A stretch of DNA of 64,000 nt from Coffea arabica (Eukaryota > Streptophyta > Magnoliopsida > Gentianales > Rubiaceae), in assembly GCF_036785885.1 (NCBI RefSeq), contig NC_092317.1:7318501-7382500 (forward strand). Direction: 5' to 3'. Positions within the stretch are counted from its first letter, which is position 1; the number at the start of each line of letters is the position of its first letter. The position numbers and the translations under genes were made by a program. The notes below the pieces were generated by a model. It had not been told where the DNA came from and made no database searches. It saw nothing but the letters and a program-made list of their open reading frames with translations. Below, in pieces: positions 1-11,600 of this stretch.

Positions 1-1441
1 ATATCTAATTGGGAAAATCAGTGCACAAATCAAACTAGTTCAAGGTGATTCAGCTGGAACAGTCACAGCCTATTATGTAAGTATATTAATTTGGCATTAT
101 TTCGTTAACCTAAAAAGCTTCTATATTTAGTATTGCCTGTGTTAGAAAAATTTTCATTTTAATCATGGCTTCAATCTTAAATGGTAATTTTCAGCTATAG
201 ATTGTGTAATTAGTCAATGTGCTCTTTATTTAACTGAGAAATGGCTAAAGTTATCAATCACTGAGTATTCAGTTGATTTCAAATGCATGCAGTTGACAGC
301 AGACGGGCCTAATCACGACGAGTTAGATTTTGAATTTCTGGGCAATGTTTCAGGAGAACCTTATCTTGTACAAACAAATGTATTCGTGAATGGGACTGGA
401 GACAGAGAGCAAAGGCATAGTCTATGGTTTGATCCCACCACTGACTTCCACAACTATACCTTCTTCTGGAATCACCATTTTATAATGTAATAGTACCACT
501 TTTTTGAGTATTTTTTTTCCCTAAATTTTGCACCATACTTTCTTGGATCGATACTTAATTAAGTGGAGAGAAATCTACCAGGCTGAAATACATACACAGA
601 AACACATATGAGTTTATATACTGTTTGCTGATGGAACTAGGTTTATAGTTGGAAAGTGAGGGTTTAAAAGGAAGTAGCACATGGTTAGGACGCTACTTAA
701 TTATTATCTTTACTACACAATTTTGTGCTGGTAAAATCTAATTCAAAAGATTACATCATTGATAAAAAAAATTTCCTTTTACATGACAGTTTTGCATTCT
801 GCAATTTCTAAATTCCAGTACCCTTTATATAATATGTACACTGGATTAAGAGTCAAGCTAATGCATGGTCTCGGCTAAGATGTTTAACTTTGCAAAATGT
901 GATAAAATATTCACATTCGCCAAACTTTGTCTGAGATACAAGTTTAATTTCTTCCTAACAAAACCATGATTTTATTAATTAATGGTAACCATGTAAAGCT
1001 AAAACTTTTTTTTTCTCAATTGCAATGGCAAATTTTACCAGATTTCAAGTTGATCAAGTCCCAATAAGAGTGTTTGAAAAGAAAGAAGAAATGGGTGCGC
1101 AATTTCCAAAAACTCAAGCAATGGGAATCCATGGATCATTGTGGAACGGAGATGATTGGGCTACACAAGGAGGAAGAGTGAAGACCAATTGGAGCCATTC
1201 TCCCTTTGTTGTAACATTTGGATCATTTGAGGTTGATGCATGTGCAGTATCATCTGGGATTGATGATGCAGTAGCTAAATGTGTCAAGCCTGGGAAATTT
1301 TGGTGGGATAAATCTTCCAATAAAAAGTTAGACAAGAATCAAAGACGTCAACTGAAAATGGTTCAAGACAAGTACTTGGTCTATGATTATTGTAAAGATA
1401 CAGCTCGATTTACTCAAATGCCAAGAGAATGCCAGAACTAG
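1..1441 (+). CDS. Xyloglucan endotransglucosylase/hydrolase (XTH), copy 1, 5' part outside window
   Basis: GH16 enzyme that cuts and rejoins xyloglucan in the cell wall. Three exons are visible: 2-76 (its start lies before the window), 293-486 and 1042-1441, with GT-AG introns and a continuous frame. Exon 3 carries the active-site motif [10 protein letters not shown], with the nucleophile and acid/base glutamates, followed by an N-glycosylation site (NVSG) as usual in XTHs. The last exon encodes the XET C-terminal region with paired cysteines and ends [14 protein letters not shown], a normal XTH ending. Signal peptide and first exon are off the left edge. It is the tandem partner of the XTH at 5524-7135, with the same exon lengths (exon 3 is 194 bp in both). 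No lesion is seen in the visible part. Whether it acts as transglycosylase or hydrolase cannot be told. Confidence 0.93.
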
Positions 1442-2450
1442 TTAAACAAGTTACATTCTAAGAAAATTCTGTAAAGGTAAATTAAAACAGCAATTGTAAT
1501 TGCCAAGTCTGCTAAGAATTGATCAGCAAGCGCCAAGGAAATGAGCTGGTGTCAAATGTTCTGCTTCCTTTCTTTTACAGGCAGGCCTTAGTGAAAGCTG
1601 CTGGACATCTATCTGATTATTTAAAAAAAAAAAAAAAAAAAAAAAGCAAAGAAGAGAACAAAAAAGCAAAGAAATAGGCTGAAAATTGACCTAGTTGCTC
1701 TTGAATTTATAAATGAATATCATTTTAGAAGTGCTATTAAGTTAAGCTGTCAAATGCATCGGTATGAGGCCATCCAAAGTTGCTCAATGAGGATAAAATA
1801 TGAGTAGCTTTTTAAGGCCCAAAAATGTGTATCTATTAATGTATTTACTCTCCTCTTTATTGAGAACTTTTGATGCACTTTTGATCTTATGATCTACAAT
1901 TCAATGAATACTTTTTCTCAATGAAGACTTTAACTTTATCCTTTTTATGTGTCTTGTAATATAAGAATTCATAATAAAGTGGAATTCTACCTCTTTTTAT
2001 GAAAACCCCCAAGAAAAGAAGGGGAAAAGTTATTGGATGTATTCATCCCTATAACTGAAATGCCCAAAAGACAAAATGACAAATAGAGAAAACAGAATGA
2101 AAAAAATAAATAAAGGGGGATTAGTTGGGTGCAGCTGCAACTCCAAGCCATCACTGCTAAATTATTTTTACTAACTAAATGGCTTCATAGTTTCCAATTT
2201 CGAAAACTCCTTATCATCTTACCAATGGCACCCACTGATTGAAATGTAATGTATCATTTGTGCAATGTGCATTGATTGGTTTGTTGGGCATCTCCCTTCC
2301 CCTTTCATTGATAGGAGGGACAAATTAATTTCTTATTAAAAGAAACGGGGGACAAATTTCGTGTACAAAAAAATTAGTAGAGGAAATTTGAATAAGACAA
2401 ACCCCAACCAAAAAGATAATTAAAAAAGAAAAAAGAAAAAAGAGCTGCTG
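1442..2450. other. Intergenic, 3' flank of XTH copy 1, part of the tandem duplication
   Basis: No gene is seen. A poly-A run lies at about 1621-1644. The stretch from about 1960 to 2230 resembles 7305-7535 downstream of the second XTH (shared words such as TTCATAATAAAGTGG and the following ATTCTAC block), so this flank belongs to the duplicated unit. Confidence 0.7.
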
Positions 2451-2672
2451 ATGAGACTTGAGAGATTACAGAAGCCCATAGAAGGCTTTTCTTGGAAATC
2501 CAAAAGAAGTTTTGAACTTTATGCAGCGTCTTCTAATTCACAAAGCAATAATTCGATGACGGTTCAGCCTGGAAAAGATGAGAGTTTTAGGGATGAAGAT
2601 GAGTTTTTAGTGGTGAAATTATACCATTTTGTGTTTATTGAAGACCCCTAAAGAGGAAGGGTGCATCTGATA
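2451..2672 (+). pseudogene. Truncated copy of STR8-like rhodanese exon 1
   Basis: The 66 codons from the ATG at 2451 match the end of exon 1 of the complete rhodanese gene at about 8850-9020: both contain SSNSQ, a VQP.KDE.FR.ED block and the ending YHFVFIEDP. In this copy the codon after FVFIEDP is TAA where the full gene has CAA, and the similarity stops about 20 bp later. No transit peptide, no further exon and no rhodanese domain follow. It is a relic left at the edge of the XTH tandem duplication. It could still be transcribed as a short peptide, but nothing suggests function. Confidence 0.85.
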
Positions 2673-2673
2673 A

Positions 2674-3020
2674 ATAGGGGTGAAAATGAGTTTAAACAAG
2701 TTGAGCATTCTAGTGTTTTAATTTTTAAACATGTTTGATTATTTTGACAAGTTTGAAATTGTATTCAAACTTAGTTTATTTATTTCTGGAGTTGAGTTCG
2801 AACGAGATTTTATTGAACAGTACTCAAGTTAAGCTTGAGTAATTTGAACTTTTACGTATAAACTTTACAAATATACTAATCCAACTGAGTTCGACTCGAT
2901 TTTAAAAGTTTATCAAACACAAATTATTGTTCAGCTTTGATTTGATTAGTTGCGAAACAAACTCGAACGAACTCTTAGCGAGCCAAATTCAATTTGGGTA
3001 TTAAGTAGTTTGATTCATCT
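2674..3020. repeat. Degenerate dispersed repeat with weak inverted ends
   Basis: The stretch begins GGGGTGAAAATGAG and ends TTCATCTTTCAACC, which are imperfect inverted repeats. Its interior is rich in words such as GAGTTCGAACGAG and CGAACGAACTC. This composition is typical of a widespread plant interspersed repeat whose ends read GGGTG-AAACGAG. A relative in the opposite orientation appears at 8225-8465. Class is not certain. Confidence 0.45.
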
Positions 3021-4011
3021 TTCAACCATATTGATAAAACTGAAAGCTGAAAGTTGAAAGCTGAAATCTAAAATCTGATATTTAAATCTATTAAATTATT
3101 AAATTGTTAAATATAGAAGCCTTAACATTTGAGCATGTTTTATATCAAGTGATAAGTGGATAGTTTATCACTTATTTTTTGAAATAATTTTGCCTAGACA
3201 ATTCAGAATTAATTAATGAAGATGTTCTATTTTTTGTTATAAAATATGTATAAATATATTAAGATCTAAACCCATTAAATGCAAGCGTTAAATTCAGTTA
3301 TCAATCACGGACTTTGAGTGTCTAAACACCAATCCTTCATGCATGTTTTTGCTTGCCAACCATCTTTTCCGTAGTTTGCATACTTCATATTTGTCTTTGC
3401 CTTTTATTTGTTTATACAAGACTAATCATATCCATGCAAAAATTTATTTCAAAAGCATAAAGGTAGTAAGAAGTATATAGAATATCCTCAGTTTCTTAAT
3501 ACTTTCCTCCTGTTCGATCATAATGCAGTCCTTATACAAGACAAGGATCCATAATTTATGGTATGAAATCTCTTTTCAAAGATTTCCACTACTTATTATA
3601 TTCAACATCACCTAAAGGTGGGCTTCCAATTGAATCAAGAATCAGCACACAATAATGCTCTGCAAATTACTTTATTCCAGTAATCAAGTCGGTTCTGTCC
3701 TTCCATGGACTTGCTAACTACAAGGGTTCATATGGCCAAAAGCGGTTCATTGATTATGTTCCCTGGAGACTGATCGGTACAATATACTATATAGTTTCTA
3801 TCTTTCTTGTGGGTCTATTTTTATGTGAAGTCTTGTAATCTTTTCTACATTAAATGAAAGAGTAAAATGGACTTACGTAAAGAAAACCAGCAAAAAATGT
3901 GGAAAAGGAAAATTGAGAGGGAGAAAATACAAAGAAGAATGAATGTGACTACATGGTGATATAGCATTAGCTATTTTCATAGTTGATCATAATTAATGTT
4001 ATCAAACTACA

Positions 4012-4048
<37 letters not shown>

Positions 4049-5458
4049 TTTACATTCTAAGTTAACTAACATTAATTATCTCAACATGCTCTACGATATA
4101 TTAAATATTCATTTCCATTTAGCCTCTTAAATTTCTTTAAAATTGCTGAAATAAATTGATCTTCTACACAGTCGTCTTTTTATCCCTCTTGAATTTCTTT
4201 GAGATCATTGGAATAAATTGAGTCTGTATATAGTCGGCTTTTGTGACTCTCTCTTGTATGGACTATAGAGTACTCCTTTTTTTTTTTTTTTGTTTATTGC
4301 CTTTTGAGATAATTGCACAATTACTTACTCATTTAATTTCAATTTAAAAAAATTGTAAAAATCTTTGAGAAAATTATATGATCTTGATCCAGTCATGAAT
4401 CGGTCTTGTAATTGGGGTAACCAATTCTTTGCAGCACAGAGGAATGAATCCTTCTCGGTTTTCTTTATGGCTTTTTTTTTTTTTCCGGATTTTGCGTGAT
4501 TTCTTAGTCCCTTAGGATATTGAATTAATTATTGCAATTCTATTTTCCAGCCGGTGCACAATCGCAGCAAGCACATGGTTGTAGTTGAACGGCCGACCGG
4601 CGTTCTTGATTTTCCGACCACGGCTGCTGTAAATTTTGTTCAGAATTGTGTCTCTTATTTAACTTACTGTTCCTTTGTACCTTCCTTTTGGTATATTAAA
4701 TCAACGATCAAAAATAGAAATTTCTATATTATTATTACAGTATTTTAGTCAAATTAAGATTTCAGTCATGAATCAGTATTTTATTAAAAAAATTATTATG
4801 ATGGTAAGACTTATTTACTAAGCCATCGAGTCTATAAATACATGAAATCTTATTATGTGTGATTAATGATATATTACTAATATTATTGGTAGAAGAGTAA
4901 AGGATTACGAGTCTAGTTATTATATGTGGTGTGATTAATGATATATTATTAATATTTATTTCTCTTCCTTCCACGCAGACACACACACATATATATATAT
5001 ATATTTATTTATTTATTTATGTGTGTAAATGACCTTACCATGGGTAGAATTTTTTGGATTCTAGACCGTCAATTGTATCATAGTCGAACTGTGAAAGTTT
5101 TTTTTTTTTTTGAAGATCCTCTAAAACATTAGACTGCATTTCTTTTGAACTTAATCTAGAAGAAGATAGCTGGCCATCAATTCTTGGTTGGAAGTTGAGC
5201 TAGCACTTAAATCCTCATGATTTGCGTCATTGATGTTATTTGACTGACTAATCTTCCTTAATCTTCATAGATAAAAAATAATTAAAAAAAAAAGTAACAA
5301 ATCAAACAAGGTGTGAGGTGTCTAGTTCATGCATATATATTGTTCATCCATGTCTCTATTAAATTATTCCCCATGCCTGTTCTCTAGTGGGGCCTTAATT
5401 ACTTCCCTAACCAAAATCCCTCAGATCCTAGGCTAAAACTCCATTCAATTTTTTGGCC
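3021..5458. other. Intergenic between the STR8 fragment and XTH copy 2
   Basis: No gene is seen. It holds an (AT)n microsatellite at 4014-4044, two degenerate copies of a roughly 70-bp unit at about 4124-4262 (shared TTAAATTTCTTT/TTGAATTTCTTT and ATAAATTGA words), and a 27-bp direct repeat starting TGTGATTAATGATATATTA at about 4858 and 4929. The last few hundred bases should contain the promoter of XTH copy 2. Confidence 0.6.
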
Positions 5459-5466
5459 TATAAAAA
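5459..5466 (+). promoter_or_regulatory. Probable TATA box of XTH copy 2
   Basis: TATAAAAA lies 58 bp upstream of the ATG at 5524, a normal distance for a plant gene with a short 5' UTR. Confidence 0.55.
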
Positions 5467-5523
5467 CTGGCCTCAAACTTTGCTAGCATTTGTCATTTTC
5501 CAAGAAAGTGCAAAAATTTCACA

Positions 5524-7135
5524 ATGTCAAAAGTATTTCTCTTCAGTTTTAGCTGCTTATTTATGCTCCTCAATGTTGTGGCCTCTGCAAAATTTAGTGA
5601 ACTCTTCGACATTATATGGGCACCTGACCACATTACCACTCAAGGAGACGGTGTCGTATTAACTCTTGACAAAGAATCTGGTACTCTGCAGATCATTCTT
5701 CACCACTCTTTTCTAACTTTTGTGGCTAATCTGGTAATGTGTAGTTTTTTCCATGCAATTATTTCACTTGGGAGAGCTTGGTATCGTAGGTTGTGGTTTC
5801 ATGTCCAAGAACAAATATCTGTTTGGGAAAATGAGTGCACAAATCAAACTAGTTCAAGGTGATTCAGCCGGAACTGTCACAGCCTTCTACGTAAGTACAT
5901 TAATTTGTCAATCATATTCATTAGCATTTCTGACTATGGTAGTTATTGATAAGCATGCAAAAAAGCTTCTATATATGGTATTGCTTTCATACCACCAATT
6001 TCTCTTTTTACAGTGGCTTGCATCCACGTCCGTTAGTGTATATACTGCGTATATAAGATTAATCTTTTTTTTAATATATCATGATTTTCGGATAAACATT
6101 ATTGTGTAAGATAAATTTTCGTACTGTTTCTTCTTAGTATTGCAGTCAAATTTTCTTTTATCTGCAGACAATGAATGAATTGTTCGTGATTAACTATTGA
6201 ATTGATTGAAAATTCATGCAGTTGTCATCAGATGGGTCAGATCATGACGAGTTAGACTTTGAATTTCTAGGCAATGTTTCAGGAGAACCTTACCTTGTAC
6301 AAACAAATGTAATCTTGAATGGCATTGGAGACAGAGAGCAAAGGCATGGTCTATGGTTTGATCCCACCACCGACTTTCACAACTATTCCTTCCTCTGGAA
6401 TCACCGTTTTATAATGTAATTATCATACTATTTTGAAACCCTTTTTTTTTTCTTCTTCCATTTTGCAACCCTACTTTCTTTGCTTTGGATTGTGATTTTT
6501 CGCTAAAAAAAAATTTATGTTTCCGTAAACACATTTTTCAACCACATTTTTATCTCACATATATCAAATTGGTACAGCACATTTTTTTTTTACAAAAACT
6601 CTTAAAAATAGCAATCCAAACAGATACGTTGTAAAACCATGGTTGGATTAATTTGGTTGATTAGTAAAAATGACTAATTTAACAATTGTGATAATGTAAA
6701 GCAAATTTTCCCAATTGTAATGCCAAAATTTACTAGATTTCAAGTTGATGAAGTCCCTCTAAGGGTGTTTGAAAAGAAAGAAGAAATTGGCATACCATTT
6801 CCAACATTTCGACCAATGGAAGTCCACGGATCATTGTGAATGGTGAAGATTGGGCTACACAAGGGGGAAGAGTGAAGACCAATTGGAGCCATGCTCCATT
6901 TGTTGGAACATTTGGATCATTTGAGATTGATGGATGTGCTATACCATCTAGGACAGATTTTCCAACAGCTAAATGTAGCAAGCCAGGGCAATTTTGGTGG
7001 GATAGATCTGGCAATAAAAAGCTGGACAAGGATCAAAGACGTCAACTGAACATTGTTCAAGAAAAGTATTTGATCTATGATTATTGTAAAGATACAGCTC
7101 GATTCACTCAATTGCCAAAAGAATGCCAGAACTAG
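5524..7135 (+). pseudogene. XTH copy 2, complete structure with one frameshift in the last exon
   Basis: Exons by splice sites and frame: 5524-5680, 5790-5890, 6222-6415 and 6737-7135. Exon 1 encodes a signal peptide (hydrophobic run after MSKVFLFSF, cleavage probably after VVASA) and the start of the GH16 fold. Exon 3 has [10 protein letters not shown] with both catalytic glutamates and the NVSG glycosylation site. In exon 4 the frame runs to GSL and then meets TGA; one base is missing at about 6835 compared with copy 1, where the same site reads WNG in frame. Beyond it the frame resumes and ends QLPKECQN. As written, the protein would lose the second half of the fold and the C-terminal XET region. 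A sequencing error cannot be excluded because everything else is intact. Intron 2 holds a fragment of the MITE seen at 16099, and intron 3 another MITE-like stretch. Confidence 0.85.
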
Positions 7136-8224
7136 TTTCAATAAGTTACATCAAAGAAAATTCTGTAAAGGTAAAATAAAACAGCTCTTGTATTTGCGAG
7201 GTCTGCCAAGAAGCTGTGTGTGTATGTGTGCTTAATTTTTTTTTAAAAAAATCGAACTTTTGATGTGCTTACATTTTTTATCTGTGGCTTTTGATGTAAC
7301 AATTCATTCATAATAAAGTGGGATTCTACGCCTTTTTGTGAAATTATCCCCATGAATGAAGGCAAAAAAATTATTGGGTATATTTATTCCTATAACCGAA
7401 TTCCCAAAAGAGAAAAAGACTGATAGAGGAAACAAATTGGGAAGCTCAAATAAGGGAGTAGTTGGGCAGGGCTGCAACTCCAAATCATGGTCACTGCTAA
7501 GTTGCTTTTCAACTTTCCACAACTCTTGTCATCTTAGTGGGTTTTTTTGCCTAATTTTTCTTTTATAAGTTTTTTAATAATTTTAAAAACAGTAACTTCA
7601 AAAAAAATTTCAAAATTTTTAAATTACACATTTCAAAATATTCAAAAACACAAAAAAAAAAAAAAATTCTCTTCTTTCTTTTCTTGTTCTTCCTCCCCCC
7701 ACCACCATCCCTACCGCCACCATCTCTTCCGACGCCAGCGCCAACACCGGCACCAACAAAGAGAAGCTTTTATTTTCCCCTCCTCCTTCCCTCTCTTGCC
7801 CCCTCTGTCCCCCTCCTCCAATCGCGTGACTAGATCACGGGCCACAATCTAGTTGCATGACCGGGAGAGAGGGAGGGTCGCGGGGGAGGGAGGGAAGAGG
7901 GAAAAGAGAAAGAAAGAGAGAAGAAAGCAAAAAATAATTTAAAAAAAATTGCAGTGGTTGCCGTCACCGATCGCCTGCCGGGGGCGAGTGGTGATGTGAG
8001 GGAGAAGAAGAGGAGAGGAAAGAAAAGGAAAAAGAAAAAAAAAGTTTTACATTTTAAAAATTTTTCTACAATTTTTACAATAAATTATAGTAAAGTTTTA
8101 AATAAACATCCGAAAAACTCATTTGCTATTATTTAGAATAATTCTTTCCATAATTATATTCATATTGTAATATATGTGAGAAAAATAAAAAATATAACTA
8201 TGATGTAAGTAAAATAATATTTGA
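7136..8224. other. Intergenic with a probable fold-back insertion (about 7550-8140)
   Basis: Bases 7305-7535 match the flank of XTH copy 1. From about 7550 the similarity breaks and an insertion-like block begins. AT-rich ends (around 7560-7660 and, inverted, 8040-8120) enclose a core that is pyrimidine-rich at 7670-7830 and purine-rich at 7860-8040. This looks like a non-autonomous inverted-repeat element absent from the older copy, but ends and target duplication could not be fixed. No gene is seen. Confidence 0.4.
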
Positions 8225-8465
8225 AAAAATTTGTATTTTGTATCTACATTGAATTTTAAGTTTGATTGGAATTTGGTTGAATTGATATACTATTTAAAAT
8301 TTATATATAAAAAAGTTCAAATTACTAAGAGCTCTTCTTCAACTCCATAAATAAACAAGTAAAAATTTGACCACGATTCTCAACTTGTCGAAATAAACAA
8401 ACATAGTTAAATTAAATAGTGGTTTAGAGTTTGAAATTAGTTAAACTCGTTTATACCCTATTGGA
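8225..8465. repeat. Second degenerate copy of the 2674 repeat, inverted
   Basis: Read on the minus strand it begins AGGGTATAAACGAGTTTAA and continues with words like those at 2674-3020. The copy is strongly diverged, so the call rests on the end motif and composition. Confidence 0.35.
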
Positions 8466-8644
8466 CATATTTCTCCCCTTGTTGATGGAGGACCAAATTT
8501 AGTTACCCCGAAAAAAAAAGGGCGCAAGACAAACCGCTAGGCCTTCCCCCACCAGGGAAAAAATGAAAAAAGAAAAACCAAAAAAGGAAAACGTTGAGGT
8601 GCAGAAGGGCTGAAGAGAGCAAAGCAACGCAAACACTTATCTTT

Positions 8645-11600
8645 ATGCCTAATTCCCTGCAGCATTTTTTCTATGCTTCTGCTATGTCTGGTATAGTTAT
8701 CTCCTCGACTTCTCAAAAGCCTAGATATTTTTTTCATACTTCCAAGATTTCAGCAGCTGCTACTTCATATTTGAAAAGTAGGAACAGGGCATTTCCTTTT
8801 TTGCCTTTATCTGGGTGCAAATTTGAGTTAGGATGGAAAAGAAATCGACCCTTTTCTTGGGAATGCAAAAGAAGTTTCGAGATTTGTGCATTGTCTTCTA
8901 ATTCACAAGGCAATAATTGGGTAAGGGTTCAGCCCGAAAAAGATGAGAACTTTAGGGAAGAAGATATGTTTGTAGTGGTGAATTTCTATCATTTTGTGTT
9001 TATTGAAGACCCTCAAGAGGAAGTGTCAAAGCACCTATCCTTCATGCAGGTTTTTGCTTGCCAATTATCTTTTTCTTAAATTGGAAGTAAATTGATTTTC
9101 TGAAGTTGGTGATTAGAATGGTTAATGGGGACATGAATGTCTAATTATGTGAATGCTTGTGGCTCTGTGGAACTAATGTGAATTTAGTTTGTGATATTTA
9201 GGTTCTTTTCTGCAAACTTGAGATTTAGATGTTGGTTTTTTTTTAATGTAGCCTCTGAAGTATGTGGTGTGTTTTCACTCACAAGTAGAATTGCTGTTTT
9301 GATTGCTCCTTGTTCTGGGAGGTATTGATTGAAAGCTATACATTCAGCTACTTTTGGAGAGAGCAAGGATCATAAAAGCCCTTGAAATGTCTCATTCCAT
9401 TTTTATTTAAGCGAAAACTGGAATCTAGGCAAGTGGTGTCATTGTATTTCAAATCAGTAAGAACTAGAGGGCAATGTATCTTCATCAACCGTGGAATGTA
9501 ATTTTATCAATTTTATCTTCTGTTCTCTTGATTATAATCAAGTATGAATATCTTAGTCAATTAAGTAACTATTGGTCTTTGCACATCATTAATCGATTCA
9601 GGGTCGTAATATACACGGACGAATATACCTGAACGAACAAGGAATTAATGCGCAGGTATGCTTTATTATCTTGGCATTTCATTCTTAGCGAGCCTCTTGG
9701 ACTTCACTTAATCCCACGGGGGGCCCCAGTCTTTCATTCTTTCTCCTATATTCTGCCCTGAGACTCCAATTATGCAGTACAGTGGACCAGCCAAAGATGC
9801 TCTTGCATATGCTAAATGGGTAAAAGAGGACCATAGATTTGCAGGTGTACTAGTTCAGATCTCACCAGTTTCAAATGGCCATGCCTTTCCCAGATTAAGG
9901 CTTCGTTATAAGCCTTCACTTGTTCAGGCAAGTTAGATTTTATGTTTCCGCCCTGTTCACCTTGTTTTTCTGTTCTTCTAATATCTTTGAAGTTTTTTCC
10001 TTTTATCTTTTGTGTTATATTCTTTTTTGCATTCTGTTTTTCTCGTAATGATAAACTACAATTGCAATTCAGTGCATTAAACCTCTTTTTTGATATGCTA
10101 TCTTTTCTGCTTACATTCGACTAGTGCTTTTCACTAGAAAAACAAATCCTTTTAGTGAAAGTAGACCTTGAAATAGTAAATTCTTGAATTGGACTTTGAC
10201 TGTTTAGCCATATGAGCTGATAGAATTCTGCTTATGAGTTTCTTAAAATTTGACTGATTCCATTGGTCAGAAGAATTGACTTTTCTTAAAGTTTGGCATC
10301 TTTTATTCTTGTGTCCAGGATAGTGCCGGATTGATTAGTAGGTTGAAATAGTTAACCATTCATTCCTTTCCCACGATAATAGAACATGAAATAGAAATAA
10401 CGCTTTTTCATGTCACATGTTGTTAATAGGTGTTGTCTTTATGCTCATACATGAGGTGTTGGCTACTTTTTAGCTGTTGACAGCCTTGCTGACAGCTACA
10501 TTGGTTTCATGTGTTTTTCCCATGAAGCTCCCAATTGTTTTCAAGGGGCGAGTTCCAATCTTGTTCACTGATCACTTCCTTAAATCATGATCATTGTGGA
10601 ATCTTTTGTTGCAATTCACTGTGGCAGAGTTGAATATTTTTTCAGATGCTTGATTTTGTAGACATTAAAGTTACAAATCATAGTGGGTTTGTTTGGATAG
10701 GAGGTTATTTGAAATATTTATTTAGCAATTTTGTCCCCTTCAGTTACATTAGGCTTTAGCTTTTCATATCGTGTTCCAAGATTGTCTGACCTCAAAAAAT
10801 TTTAAATTGCTCGAGTATATCCGTGACACCAATTACAGGTGATTTCAGAAATGTGTTACATAATTCCACTGTTTTTTTTTTAATTTTATATGCACTTGTT
10901 TCTAGTTACTCTCTTTACAGCTGTCTATTAGTCACACTTCAACCACAGTCTTTTCTTCATTTCCTGTATCGATAAAAGAACTAGTTTCTAAAGCCTAAAA
11001 AGGAAGTTCCTGAAGCAACTTTTTCCACCATGATTAAAGGGATTTCAAGTATAGAAATCACAAAGGTCATTAGGGTGGACTGTCAAACCCAGTTCCCTTT
11101 CAAAATATTCTTACTTGAAGTTCTGTCTTGAAAAAGTTAGTCCCAGTTATATTGTTAAGTAAAACATGGTTTAAGCGTGTCTATGAGGTTGTTATATTAA
11201 TTTGCAGTTTCTACAATGAATGTGGTCCGTGCTTGTCATGTTTCCTGCCTTATAAATCTGAATGCATATTACTCATTTGTGAAGTTTTATCTACAGTTGG
11301 AAGGAGGAATTTCACATCTTCCTTTGCTTGAGCCCTCAATTCGAGCTATACCCCTCACACCATCCCAGTGGCGAAATAGATTAGAGGCATTAAATAAGGT
11401 TAATGATTGTTCCAATGGAGATCTCAATGGCAACTGTATTCTGCTTGATGTGAGAAATGGTATGTATTGCCATCAGAAGTTTACTTTTTTTGTGGAAATG
11501 ACCTAATGTGTATTGTATTCTAGTAGAATGGACTGTTTCTTGTATTTCCACCACTCTATTTAACGTGTCACCTATCTGGCATGGTCACAAGTTTAGGATG

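Noticed and set aside
2674-3020. LTR-retroelement remnant
   Set aside because: No LTR pair, primer-binding site, gag or pol trace; the ends look like a small TIR-type repeat.
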